In this document: piece after piece, positions 53,590 through 62,998 of the stretch | Numbering within the stretch: the first letter of the stretch is position 1 | Layout: each line of letters begins with the position of its first letter | Assembly (NCBI GenBank): GCA_963663265.2 | Contig: CAXXXM010000002.1 | Coordinates: 744,001-808,000, forward strand | Length of the DNA stretch: 64,000 nucleotides | DNA from: JAEXOD01 sp963663265 | GTDB taxonomy: Bacteria > Bacteroidota > Ignavibacteria > Ignavibacteriales > Melioribacteraceae | Direction of reading: 5' to 3' | The notes under the pieces: generated by a model | The model's database searches: none | Seen by the model: the letters and a program-made list of their open reading frames with translations, nothing else | What the model was told of the DNA's origin: nothing | Program-made: the position numbers and the translations under genes

Positions 53590-54999
53590 TTATAGCCATT
53601 GTGTGTGGAAGAACTCCCCACGTGGCTTATCTATTCTTTCATAAGTATGAGCACCAAAATAATCACGTTGTGCTTGTAACAAGTTAGCAGGCAAACGTGA
53701 GTTTCTATATCCATCAAAATATGTTAATGCACTTGCAAAAGCCGGAACCCATATTCCATTATTTATTGCGGTAGAGATTACATTTCTCCAAGCAGCTTGT
53801 GACTCTTCTATCTTTTCCTTAAAAAACGGAGTTAAAAGCAAATTATCTAAATTCTGTTCATTTTCAAAGGCTTCTTTAATTTTACCTAAAAATGCGGAAC
53901 GAATAATACAACCACCTCTCCACATTAAGGCAATACCACCATAGTTTAAATTCCAGCCGAATTCTTTTGCTGCTGCCTTCATTAAAACAAAACCCTGAGC
54001 ATAAGAAACTATTTTTGACGCATATAACGCTTTTTCTAAATCGTCAATAAATTTTTGTTTATCACCTTCAAATTTTGGAGTTGGACCAGTAATTATTCTT
54101 GAAGCTTTTACACGTTCTTCTTTTTGTGCTGATAATGCCCGTGCAAAAACCGATTCACTAATTAAAGTTAGTGGAACGCCTGAATCCAATGAAGAAATAA
54201 CTGTCCATTTTCCTGTTCCTTTTTGACCTGCAGTATCAAGAATATTTTCAACAATCGGTTTACCATCTTCTTTAAAATTAAGAATGTCCCTTGTTATTTC
54301 AATCAAATAACTTTCTAATTCTCCTTCGTTCCATTTTTTGAATACCGAGTACATTTCATCATAACTTAACCCAAGCAAGTCTTTCATAATTTGGTATGTT
54401 TCGCAAATCAACTGCATATCACCATATTCAATTCCATTATGAACCATTTTGACAAAATGACCAGCTCCATCTTCACCAACCCATTCACAACAGGGAGAGC
54501 CATCATCAATTTTTGCAGATATTGCTTGTAAAATTGGTTTTACATGTTCCCATGCTTTAATATTTCCACCTGGCATAATGGAAGGTCCTTTTAACGCTCC
54601 CTCTTCACCTCCGGAAACACCTGTACCAACATATAATATCCCCTTTTCGTCTAAATACTTGGTTCTTCTGTTAGTATCAGGATAATGTGAGTTCCCGCCA
54701 TCAATCAATATATCCCCCTTATCCAATAAGGGCAATAATTCTTCTATCAGTTCGTCAACTATTTTTCCGGCTGGAACCATAAATAATATTTTACGCGGCA
54801 ATTCTAATTTTGATACTAAATCTTCCAATGATGTTGCAGCAACAATGTCTTTACCTAACGCTTTAGTATTTATATATTTTTCTAACGATATACTATTTTT
54901 ATCAAAAACAACAACTGAGTAATTTCTACTTTCAATGTTAAGAGCTAAATTTCCTCCCATAACACCCGTGCCAATTACTGCAATATTTTTTTTATTCAT
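53590..54999 (-). CDS. gnd: 6-phosphogluconate dehydrogenase, decarboxylating
   Basis: At 469 aa it matches the long NADP-type family. The dinucleotide motif is VIGTGVMGGNLALNI; the substrate motifs are GVSGGEEGALKGPSIMPGG, the catalytic Lys in GHFVKMVHNGIEYGDMQ, and DTAGQKGTGKW. It converts 6-phosphogluconate to ribulose 5-phosphate with CO2 and NADPH. Finding it inside a uronate operon, directly after the LarA-like gene, is not usual and suggests that gluconate or 6-phosphogluconate is an intermediate here. Confidence 0.97.
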   Translation of the reverse strand: MNKKNIAVIGTGVMGGNLALNIESRNYSVVVFDKNSISLEKYINTKALGKDIVAATSLEDLVSKLELPRKILFMVPAGKIVDELIEELLPLLDKGDILIDGGNSHYPDTNRRTKYLDEKGILYVGTGVSGGEEGALKGPSIMPGGNIKAWEHVKPILQAISAKIDDGSPCCEWVGEDGAGHFVKMVHNGIEYGDMQLICETYQIMKDLLGLSYDEMYSVFKKWNEGELESYLIEITRDILNFKEDGKPIVENILDTAGQKGTGKWTVISSLDSGVPLTLISESVFARALSAQKEERVKASRIITGPTPKFEGDKQKFIDDLEKALYASKIVSYAQGFVLMKAAAKEFGWNLNYGGIALMWRGGCIIRSAFLGKIKEAFENEQNLDNLLLTPFFKEKIEESQAAWRNVISTAINNGIWVPAFASALTYFDGYRNSRLPANLLQAQRDYFGAHTYERIDKPRGEFFHTQWL

Positions 55000-55016
55000 T
55001 TCAATTTCTCCATTAC

Positions 55017-56285
55017 TTATTTAAATCTATCTTTTGAAGCCCATAAACCAAGTGCCGGATTTGAAATATAAAATATTTCTTCTCCATCAACAATATTAAA
55101 TCCATCTTTTAATTCATCGGGATTATACTTTTTGAGCATATCGCTTAATGGGAAATAGTTGAAATTAACTTTTTCAATTTCTTCTTTAGTAACATTCCCC
55201 GGACAATAAGTAACCTTAAATCTATTTTCGCTTGAGCCATGTATTAAATGGGCTGCAGCAGCAAGATTATTCTTTATATCTTCGTTATTTTCAACAAACG
55301 CTAATATTTCCGGTGTAGTTTTATAACCATATTTTCTAATCAGTAAATCAATTTCTTTATCTTCACCAAAAGTACTTAAACCCGGAGCAAGGACTATTAA
55401 TTCGCCATTATCTTCAATAGCCATTCGCGTTCTATAAATACTTTTATTTCCCAACCAAGTACTTTTAAATTCCAAAGGGTCAAGATATACAACAACCTTT
55501 TTTAATGGTTTTTCAAGCATTATAAAATTTACAGCAAGAGATAATTCGGCTGCTAAATTAAAGCATTCAATATCATCGCCAATATATAATCCTTTTATTG
55601 CCAAGTGATTCTTTTCATCTTTACCAATTACAGTTAATATATAAATAATAGGTAGATGTTTTGCAAAATTATCAGACGCATAATTTAATACTCTTCTTAC
55701 CGGAGTATCAGCACGCCCCATTATTCTTTCCATTCCATATACTGCCCCTAAATAATGGCTTTTATGTATTCCATCCTTTCCACCAATTCCAACAAAAATA
55801 TTTTTATTGTAATTAGCCATTCCAATTACTTCATGAGGCACTACCTGACCAACTGAAAAAACCAAATCATGCCCACCTTCAGCTAGTAATTTATTAACTT
55901 GAGCTTTCCATGAGAAATTTAATTTTCCTTCAGTAAGTTCACTAATATATTCTGCCGGCACTTCCCCAAGCGTTGCTAAATCTTCTTTCCAATTGTGTGC
56001 CCTGAATAAGTCAGCGGGTATATTTCCAAACATTGTTTCTCTTTCAGTATCACTTATTGGATAATGAGTTCCAACAGCAGGCAAAATATCTGTTACTTTA
56101 TTATTATAATGTTGATATAATAACTGAGTAATCAATCCGGCTTGCGAATGATAACGTGTAAAATCTGGAGGAAGAACCAATACTTTATTTCTCTCCCCAA
56201 TTTTTTCAATTGCTTCTTGTAACCCTTCGTTTAACTCGTTTACAGTAATTACAGCATCTACTGAACCTTTTGCATAATACAACAT
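55017..56285 (-). CDS. LarA-family Ni-pincer racemase/epimerase homologue
   Basis: I place the start at ATG 56285, one base after the HAD stop; the longer frame needs TTG 56327 inside that gene. The 422-aa protein has the LarA-type N-domain with PPDFTRYHS (Asp41-Arg44) and GTHYPISDTE (His74). The central region has VVPHEVIG (His151), Lys161 and His177. The spacing His151 +10 Lys161 and +26 His177 is the same as His174, Lys184 and His200 of lactate racemase, the pincer attachment and nickel ligands. The family includes lactate and malate racemases and D-gluconate 2-epimerase. Context favours a sugar-acid epimerase. LarB/C/E are not in the window. Confidence 0.88.
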   Translation of the reverse strand: MLYYAKGSVDAVITVNELNEGLQEAIEKIGERNKVLVLPPDFTRYHSQAGLITQLLYQHYNNKVTDILPAVGTHYPISDTERETMFGNIPADLFRAHNWKEDLATLGEVPAEYISELTEGKLNFSWKAQVNKLLAEGGHDLVFSVGQVVPHEVIGMANYNKNIFVGIGGKDGIHKSHYLGAVYGMERIMGRADTPVRRVLNYASDNFAKHLPIIYILTVIGKDEKNHLAIKGLYIGDDIECFNLAAELSLAVNFIMLEKPLKKVVVYLDPLEFKSTWLGNKSIYRTRMAIEDNGELIVLAPGLSTFGEDKEIDLLIRKYGYKTTPEILAFVENNEDIKNNLAAAAHLIHGSSENRFKVTYCPGNVTKEEIEKVNFNYFPLSDMLKKYNPDELKDGFNIVDGEEIFYISNPALGLWASKDRFK

Positions 56286-56286
56286 A

Positions 56287-57177
56287 TCAATATTTCCAAA
56301 TTGGGTTTTCTGGCAAATAACGTTCAAATTCTTTAATTAAAGAATTTTCATATTCTCCTGAATATGTTCCGGCAAAAAATCTGTCTAAGGCTTCTTCATA
56401 AAACCTTTTCCAGCTATCATCTTCATGTCCGGGATTAATTGGATAGAATAATACCCCGTTAGATTTAGCAGCACTTTGATCACCCGGGGCATCACCAATC
56501 ATGAGAATTTTATCATCATCATATTTCCCTTTTGCAGCAAACTTTATATGTTCGGCTTTTGTACCATATTCTTGTCCGGCAATTATACCAACATAACTTT
56601 GAATATTATGCTCTTCCCATTCTCTAACTAACGCTTCAACCGGAGTTTGTGAAACAACCATTAAATCGGCATTACTTTTCATTTTATTTAATGATTCTTT
56701 AACATATGGAAAAGGAGGAATATCAAAAACCATTTCGGAAATATTTTTATTCACTTCAATTGACCAAGCTAAAGTTAAATCAACTATTTCATCTTTTACT
56801 TCTTCAGCATGTTTTATTAATGTAGGATTCCCTAACTTTGATTCATTTTTTACCCATTCTTTAATTGGAGTCATATTTATAAATTTCATATTACGAGCTT
56901 TCACTTCCGGTCTTTCCTGTAATAGTTCAAATGCTCGTAGTAATGCTTTAAATCTATTTATTCCACGTGTTTTTGAATATAAATTTACAAACTCCCAAGT
57001 TTCGCGTGCATATTTTGATATTTTCTGCATTTTGAAGTATTTTATAAACATTGGACAAAATGCTTCTTTCTGTTTTATCTCCATTGTATCAAAAACGCAG
57101 CCATCAGAATCGATACCAATAAAAAAGTCTTTAGTTTTTTTTAAGTCTATTAATTGTTGGTGTGGATTATTTATCAT
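56287..57177 (-). CDS. HAD-superfamily hydrolase of unknown substrate
   Basis: The 296-aa protein has the HAD motif I GIDSDGCVFDT (Asp nucleophile and Asp+2), a long helical cap (about 30-150), motif II VSQTP, a Lys in the motif III region and motif IV MIGDAPGD. It should be a phosphatase or related phosphotransferase acting on a small metabolite. No better family is recognised. Its tight placement between the PPi-PFK and the LarA-like gene (1 base apart) points to a sugar-acid phosphate substrate, which is an inference. Confidence 0.85.
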   Translation of the reverse strand: MINNPHQQLIDLKKTKDFFIGIDSDGCVFDTMEIKQKEAFCPMFIKYFKMQKISKYARETWEFVNLYSKTRGINRFKALLRAFELLQERPEVKARNMKFINMTPIKEWVKNESKLGNPTLIKHAEEVKDEIVDLTLAWSIEVNKNISEMVFDIPPFPYVKESLNKMKSNADLMVVSQTPVEALVREWEEHNIQSYVGIIAGQEYGTKAEHIKFAAKGKYDDDKILMIGDAPGDQSAAKSNGVLFYPINPGHEDDSWKRFYEEALDRFFAGTYSGEYENSLIKEFERYLPENPIWKY

Positions 57178-57204
57178 TTTAAAACTCTTTTTCTTTATGA
57201 TTAA

Positions 57205-58485
57205 TTAATAAGCTTCCGGTAAATAGTCCGGTAATTTTTTTTCTGCAAACACTTTGTTAAGCCGAGCAAATCGCTGAATACCGTTAATAACAGGAACCGA
57301 TACCCAGTCTTCTCCAATTAAAGGACGTACATATTGAACAAATTCGTCTGTTACGTCATATCTATTTTGTGCAATCCATTTATCGGGGAAAGTTCTTTCA
57401 CTTAAAGCCACTTTTTCCAACGGTACTTTATCATATCGAACATTATAAATTAATCCCGGTTGGCGTAAAATTGTAGACATCCATCCATTCCCTTCAGTTA
57501 CAGCTATTTCAACAGCTTTTTGACCGACTTTATATGCTTCATCCAAATCAACAGTTGAACCATATATAATTGCATTTCTTTGGTCAGTCCCCATTACTTG
57601 TCCACGGGCACTCCCTTTTGCTTTAAGTCCAATTTCATTCAGATAATTAATAATACTTTGATATACAGATATTTTGCTCGAACCAAATGAAGTGTGTCCA
57701 AATGCATCTTTAACCTCCCCTATTTCGCCAATATCAAAACCTTCGCTAATAACAACAATACATCTACCATCTTTTATAAGTTGGTCATTAACGTTATCAG
57801 CCAATTGCTCTAACGATACGTTTGATTCTGCCAAATAGATTTGTAAAGGCATTTCACGTTTTGGATCTGCCAATCTTGCTGCCGCCGGTATATAACCAAT
57901 TTTTCTACCCATTGCTTGTAACACCAAAACAGGATCGGCAGGAGAAGAACCCATATTTTCTTCGTTGGCGTTTTGAACAAGATACGACCAATATTTAGCT
58001 ACACTTCCATAACCGGGAGTGTGGTCAATCAATTTATATTCATTATCGCCAATATCATTATCAATAGTTTTTGGTACTCCCGTTGCAATTAATTCTATTC
58101 CATTTTCTTTTGCAAGTTCACTAACCTTAAATGCTGTGTGTTGAGAATCATTTCCACCAATGTAGAAAAAATATCCAACATTGTGTGCTTTAATTACTTC
58201 CATTACTCTTGCAAAATCTTTTTTTTGTTTTTCTTTTAATTTATACCTACATGTTCCAATACTTCCCGCAGCCGGAGTAGTTCTTAACAAAGATATTTCT
58301 TCCTCTGTTTGTGCTGTTAAATCCAATAATTCTTCTTTAAGCACCCCTTCTATTCCGTGCCAGCCGGCATATATTTTGCCAAATTTCTCAGGAAACATTT
58401 TGCAAGTTTCAACAATTCCTCGCAAGGAGTTATTAATAACTGAAGAAGGTCCCCCTGATTGAGCTACAATAACGTTTTTATTCAT
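57205..58485 (-). CDS. Phosphofructokinase, predicted PPi-dependent
   Basis: The 426-aa PFK-family protein begins VIVAQSGGPSSVINNSLRG. The phosphate-donor loop reads GGNDS (Asp where ATP enzymes have Gly in GGDGS). The substrate loop reads PKTIDNDI (Lys where ATP enzymes have Gly in PGTIDND). Both changes are known markers of pyrophosphate-dependent enzymes. It would convert fructose 6-phosphate and PPi to fructose 1,6-bisphosphate reversibly. It lies 22 bases after the mannonate-type SDR; a link between uronate breakdown and glycolysis or gluconeogenesis is plausible. Confidence 0.92.
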   Translation of the reverse strand: MNKNVIVAQSGGPSSVINNSLRGIVETCKMFPEKFGKIYAGWHGIEGVLKEELLDLTAQTEEEISLLRTTPAAGSIGTCRYKLKEKQKKDFARVMEVIKAHNVGYFFYIGGNDSQHTAFKVSELAKENGIELIATGVPKTIDNDIGDNEYKLIDHTPGYGSVAKYWSYLVQNANEENMGSSPADPVLVLQAMGRKIGYIPAAARLADPKREMPLQIYLAESNVSLEQLADNVNDQLIKDGRCIVVISEGFDIGEIGEVKDAFGHTSFGSSKISVYQSIINYLNEIGLKAKGSARGQVMGTDQRNAIIYGSTVDLDEAYKVGQKAVEIAVTEGNGWMSTILRQPGLIYNVRYDKVPLEKVALSERTFPDKWIAQNRYDVTDEFVQYVRPLIGEDWVSVPVINGIQRFARLNKVFAEKKLPDYLPEAY

Positions 58486-58507
58486 TTTTCTTTCTCACTA
58501 AAATTTC

Positions 58508-59347
58508 TTATACACCACTATAAGCGTTAAAACCACCATCAACAGGAATTATTACCCCTGTAACAAACTTTGAGAAGTCAGAAATTAAATATAAAAGAGT
58601 ACCAACCAATTCATCCGGTGTTCCAAAACGACCCATTGGTGTACCATCCATAATCTTTCCCCCTCTTGCAGTCAAATCACCTGTATTTTCATCAATTAAT
58701 AAAAAACGATTTTGGTCTGTTAAGAAAAATCCCGGAGCTATTGCATTTACTCTAATTCCCGATTTTGAAAAGTGAACTGCAAGCCATTCAGTTAAATTAT
58801 TAATTCCGGCTTTTGCTGCTGAGTATGCGGGGATTTTAGTTAGCGGCCTGAAAGCATTCATTGAGGATATATTAATTATACAGCCTTTTGTTTCCAATAA
58901 GTCTTCTGAATATATCATTGTTGGTAATACTGTACCAATTAAGTTTAAATCAAATACTCTTTTAAAACCTTCAATATTCAATCCAAAAAAAGTTTTCGAT
59001 AAATCAACAACATTATCATCTGAAATAAATTCATCCTTTGTAGTTGCTAATGGAGAGTTTCCACCGGCACCGTTAATCAGAACGTCAATCTTTCCAACTT
59101 TCTCGTTTATTTCTTTTTTACTTTCAATTAAAATATCTTTATCCAAAACATTAGCAACAACACTTATTGTTGAGTTAGGATATTTGTTATTGATTAATTC
59201 TGCAACTTCCTTAGCTTTTGCTTCATTAAAATCTACAATAGCTACTTTGGCACCAGCTTCAGCTAAACCTAAACCTAAGGCTGTACCAATTATTCCACCA
59301 CCACCCGTAATAACACAAACTTTATTTTTTACACCAGTTAATTCCAT
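58508..59347 (-). CDS. SDR-family D-mannonate oxidoreductase (fructuronate reductase)
   Basis: The 279-aa SDR has TGGGGIIGTALGLGLAEAG, NGAGGNSP, ISSMNAF and YSAAK. RFLLIDENTGDLTARGGKIM is a stretch I associate with SDR-type mannonate oxidoreductases found beside uxaC and uxaE. It would reduce D-fructuronate to D-mannonate with NAD(P)H. It differs from the long-chain UxuB of E. coli, which belongs to another superfamily. It sits 10 bases after eda. Mannonate dehydratase (UxuA), its usual partner, is not in the window. Confidence 0.88.
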   Translation of the reverse strand: MELTGVKNKVCVITGGGGIIGTALGLGLAEAGAKVAIVDFNEAKAKEVAELINNKYPNSTISVVANVLDKDILIESKKEINEKVGKIDVLINGAGGNSPLATTKDEFISDDNVVDLSKTFFGLNIEGFKRVFDLNLIGTVLPTMIYSEDLLETKGCIINISSMNAFRPLTKIPAYSAAKAGINNLTEWLAVHFSKSGIRVNAIAPGFFLTDQNRFLLIDENTGDLTARGGKIMDGTPMGRFGTPDELVGTLLYLISDFSKFVTGVIIPVDGGFNAYSGV

Positions 59348-59357
59348 ATTAATATTC

Positions 59358-60005
59358 CTATTTGTTTATTGCACTATTAATGCTGTTCATAATAGATATT
59401 GCATTTTCTGTTAGTTTAGTATAATTACCCTCAGCTATTGCCTTGTTATCCACTAAAGCCGAACCTAAACCAACAGCACAAGCACCTGCTTTAATCCAAT
59501 CACCTGCATTAGTTATAGATACACCACCTGTTGGCATTAATTTAAGATGAGGCATTGGAGCAAGAATAGCTTTAAAGAATGGCATTCCAACTACATCAGC
59601 GGGAAATACTTTAATTATATCTGCACCCATTTCGTAGGCAGATTGAATTTCGCTTGGAGTAAAACAACCCGGCATTACAGGTAAATTATTATCTTGTGAA
59701 ATTTCAATAATTTCTTTTTTAAATACCGGACTAACAACAAATTTTGCTCCGGCTTTTATTGCTTTTTCTGCTGTTGTTTTATCTAAAATAGTTCCAACAC
59801 CTATAATAATATTTGGATCTACTTCTGCAATCATTTTTTCTATTAATTCACAAGCATTTGGAACTGACATAGTAATTTCAATTACTGATATACCACCGGC
59901 ATAAATTGCCTCTATTACTTTTTTTAGTTTTTCAGTTTCTTTTACTCTTAAAACTGCAACAGCTTTACGCTTTAACAATTCGCTTAATACTAATTCTTTA
60001 CTCAT
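59358..60005 (-). CDS. eda: KDPG/KHG aldolase
   Basis: The start is ATG 60005 (MSKELVLSELL), one base after the uxaE stop; the longer frame overlaps uxaE by 41 bases and is not used. The catalytic Glu is in VIEITMSVP, the Schiff-base Lys in DIIKVFPAD, and MPTGGVSITN is the phosphate-binding end. It cleaves 2-keto-3-deoxy-6-phosphogluconate to pyruvate and glyceraldehyde 3-phosphate. KDG from KduD needs a kinase that is not in this window. Confidence 0.96.
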   Translation of the reverse strand: MSKELVLSELLKRKAVAVLRVKETEKLKKVIEAIYAGGISVIEITMSVPNACELIEKMIAEVDPNIIIGVGTILDKTTAEKAIKAGAKFVVSPVFKKEIIEISQDNNLPVMPGCFTPSEIQSAYEMGADIIKVFPADVVGMPFFKAILAPMPHLKLMPTGGVSITNAGDWIKAGACAVGLGSALVDNKAIAEGNYTKLTENAISIMNSINSAINK

Positions 60006-60006
60006 G

Positions 60007-61563
60007 TTATTTAAATGGTTCCATGTGTTTAAGAAAATGTTTTTCAATTATTTTATAATGCAATTCTTCATTGCTTTTTAATAGATTTATCAATCTATCT
60101 TTAAATATTAATTTCCCCTCAGCATCTCTATCAGTTAACACGCGTCCAAAAGTAACATGTAACACTTGTCGTACGCTGTTATCATTAAATAGTTCAACCA
60201 ACTCACTATCAGTATATTCTTCTGCTTTTTTAATCTTTGTTAAATCAGCCGAAACATGATAAGTCTTTTTTTCGTTATCATATAGCCCTACACAATATGA
60301 TAATATTTCTCTAAAAAACATTGGGTCAACAATTGATACAACCTTTAATGCTTCAAGATAACTTGTTCCGGCTGTTTTAATATGTGTATAACTATTACGT
60401 AAATCTCCAATTACTTTATATACGCTAAATTTATCGCTACCGGAGTGAAGACTTATTTTGTAATCGCCAAAATATTTTGTTATTGCAATATGTTTAATAT
60501 ATTCTTTTCGGAACAACTCCAAATCGCCTTTGTAATCTATCCCCTTTTCAAAGTCGCCGATAAATCGCGGGGCTAAGCCGGTATATTTTACTTTTAACCT
60601 GTTCAATTCTTTTGCAAAAAAGAAATGTTCAAATGCAGTTGTAACTGATTCTGTTTCATCAACAGATACTTCAACTTCAAAATCATATCCTGGATATGTA
60701 GTAACTAAATGAGTAAATAGTTTTTTAATATGAGCAATTGAATTTCCATATTTTACCACGCCTCTTTTAAGCATCATCAAATCTGTTTTTATTGATACTT
60801 CAAGAGGGAGATTATATTCTTTATTTACATATTCGGTTGCAAGCAAATCAAACGAGGCTTCTAAACCTGTCCAATTTATTTTTTCAATGGCTTTATCCAA
60901 CGCTTCTTCATTCATTGTATCAGCATCATTATTTACATATTCACTTGGGTCAAATGTAAACATTCTAAAGCCATTAGCTACCATTAAATCAATATCTTCA
61001 GTAGTTTTTAAATGGTCTGCATCAGCTCCAAAACCTGTATCTAAACCTTCCTGAAAAACAGCCCATACTGCTGCATCCATAACTTCAGCCGGAGTTCTTT
61101 TAGTACGTGTTAATTCCCTTATTGATTGTTGTGAAAGCACAGGAATAAAATCAGTTTGAATAACTGCTCTAATATGAGCCGGATTTGCAACTCCTAATCT
61201 ATCACCAAACCCGAACGAGTTTTCAAGCCCAATAGTTTTTGCATTTGTGAATGGGAATATTTTTTGAAGTGCTTTTCTATTTGCCGTAGTTTGAACACAT
61301 TTTTTCAAATAGGCATTTTCACTTGTTAATTCTTCAACGGTTCCATCAAATGTTTTTACAACTGATGGTTCCGTACCTTCGTAAATAAGTGTTAAATATT
61401 TTTCATTATTTTCAACAATAGTAAAATATAATACTCCGTCGTTTTCTTTAACCGATTTTGGGTAAACGTTTAATTCAACAGTTTCAGTAATCTTTACCTT
61501 TGCGGGTTTGTTATCTCCTTTTTCTAAAGAAGTAAAAATGTTTTGTAATTTTTTATTTTCCAT
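60007..61563 (-). CDS. uxaE: Tagaturonate epimerase (UxaE family)
   Basis: The 518-aa protein has the UxaE features: ENSFGFGDRLGVANPAH, RTPAEVMDAAVWAVFQEG, GFGADADHLKT (metal-site His) and a later KISLHSGSDKFSVY. UxaE, first described from Thermotoga-type uronate clusters, epimerises D-tagaturonate to D-fructuronate. That allows galacturonate to enter the glucuronate branch without UxaA/UxaB. It is placed between uxaC and eda, as expected. The family call relies on motif memory and operon context. Confidence 0.88.
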   Translation of the reverse strand: MENKKLQNIFTSLEKGDNKPAKVKITETVELNVYPKSVKENDGVLYFTIVENNEKYLTLIYEGTEPSVVKTFDGTVEELTSENAYLKKCVQTTANRKALQKIFPFTNAKTIGLENSFGFGDRLGVANPAHIRAVIQTDFIPVLSQQSIRELTRTKRTPAEVMDAAVWAVFQEGLDTGFGADADHLKTTEDIDLMVANGFRMFTFDPSEYVNNDADTMNEEALDKAIEKINWTGLEASFDLLATEYVNKEYNLPLEVSIKTDLMMLKRGVVKYGNSIAHIKKLFTHLVTTYPGYDFEVEVSVDETESVTTAFEHFFFAKELNRLKVKYTGLAPRFIGDFEKGIDYKGDLELFRKEYIKHIAITKYFGDYKISLHSGSDKFSVYKVIGDLRNSYTHIKTAGTSYLEALKVVSIVDPMFFREILSYCVGLYDNEKKTYHVSADLTKIKKAEEYTDSELVELFNDNSVRQVLHVTFGRVLTDRDAEGKLIFKDRLINLLKSNEELHYKIIEKHFLKHMEPFK

Positions 61564-61574
61564 AGTAGTAATAT

Positions 61575-62987
61575 TTATAGTTTATAAGCTTTTTTAACTA
61601 AATTGTATGTTAAATCCTTAGCAATAACCAAAGCTTCGTTAATGTTGATTATATGTTTTGCAACAAGTTCTGCTAAGTAATTTGAATCCATTCTTCTTGC
61701 AAGATCGTGACGTGCTGGAATTGATACAAAAGCACGAGTATCATCATTAAAACCAACAGTATTATAAAATCCTGCTGTTTCTGTAATATTTTTTCTGTAT
61801 CTTATCATTCCTTCAATACTATCATGGAACCACCAAGGTGGACCAAGTTTTATTGCTGGATAATGCCCTGCCAGGGGTGCTAATTCTCGCGAGTAGGTTG
61901 TTTCGTCTAAGGTAAATAAGATTACTGTTAAATTTTTATTTATTCCATATTTATTCAAAAACTCTTGCATATTTTTTGTGAATTCACTTTGGATTGGAAT
62001 GTCACATCCGATATCAAGTCCAAATCTTTTAAACGTATGGTGATTATGATTCCTATATGCACCTGCATGAATCTGCATTGTAAAACCATCCTCACTACTC
62101 ATTCTTGCCATTTCCATTAACATATGACCGGTAAAACTTAAAGCATCTTTTTCATCTGCATTCCCTTCTAATGCTTTTTGGAATAGAGCTTCTGCTTCGG
62201 TTGCAGATAGTTCATGAGCATAAGGATACAACACTCCGTGGTCGGTGGATGTAGCACCCATTGATTTAAAGAATGCTCTTCTTTCTTCTAAAGCTTTAAT
62301 AAATGTTTTATAGTTTTTAATTTCATAACTAACTGATTTTTCTAATGCTTCCATATTTTCCTTCCATTTTGCATTTGAAAAGTCAGTAACTCCGTCGGGT
62401 CTAAAACAAGGGACAATTCTTTTTCCCCAGCCTGATTCCTTTATTGTTTTATGATGTTCTAATGTATCGCTTGCTGCATCGGTACTTGTTAAAACTTCAA
62501 TATTAAATCTATCAAACAAAGCACGGGGTAAATATTCAGTAGAATTAATTTTCTCTTGTAATTGATCATATATTACTTGAGCATTTTTTTGACATGGTTT
62601 TTCTTCAATACCAAAAACAACATTAAATTCATGAGCCAACCAATTGCCGGATGGTGTACCATTAAACAAATAGAAATTTTCTGCAAATAATTGCCATACT
62701 TTACGAGGGTCTGTTTCTACCGGTGTTCCATCTAATGACGGAATACCTAATTCTTCCATCGTTATTCCTTGCGAATACAACATTCTATATACATAATGAT
62801 CAGGTGTTAAAAATAATTTTGTGGGATTTGGAAAAGGTCTATTTTCTGCAAACATACTTATATCAACATGCCCGTGTGGGCTTACTATTGGCATATCTTT
62901 TATTGTTGCATAAATATCTCTCGCATAGCTTCGTATTGTGCTATCGGGATTAAAGAACCTGTCTTCATGTAATTGATATTTTTCCAT
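61575..62987 (-). CDS. uxaC: Uronate (glucuronate/galacturonate) isomerase
   Basis: The 470 residues match UxaC. The N-terminal region has PIVSPHGHVDISMFAENRPF (metal-binding HGHVD), and the middle has STDAASDTLEHH. QIHAGAYRNHNHHTFKRFG carries a further His, and the C-terminal part has GFNDDTRAFVSIPARHDLARR. It converts glucuronate to fructuronate and galacturonate to tagaturonate, the first step inside the cell. It is 11 bases after the DUF4861 gene and 11 bases before uxaE. Confidence 0.97.
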   Translation of the reverse strand: MEKYQLHEDRFFNPDSTIRSYARDIYATIKDMPIVSPHGHVDISMFAENRPFPNPTKLFLTPDHYVYRMLYSQGITMEELGIPSLDGTPVETDPRKVWQLFAENFYLFNGTPSGNWLAHEFNVVFGIEEKPCQKNAQVIYDQLQEKINSTEYLPRALFDRFNIEVLTSTDAASDTLEHHKTIKESGWGKRIVPCFRPDGVTDFSNAKWKENMEALEKSVSYEIKNYKTFIKALEERRAFFKSMGATSTDHGVLYPYAHELSATEAEALFQKALEGNADEKDALSFTGHMLMEMARMSSEDGFTMQIHAGAYRNHNHHTFKRFGLDIGCDIPIQSEFTKNMQEFLNKYGINKNLTVILFTLDETTYSRELAPLAGHYPAIKLGPPWWFHDSIEGMIRYRKNITETAGFYNTVGFNDDTRAFVSIPARHDLARRMDSNYLAELVAKHIININEALVIAKDLTYNLVKKAYKL

Positions 62988-62998
62988 AATAATTTCCG

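Noticed and set aside
57205..58485. Phosphofructokinase homologue as the missing gluconate or KDG kinase
   Set aside because: It keeps the PFK-family motifs including PKTIDND and PGYGSVAKY; gluconate and KDG kinases belong to other families.
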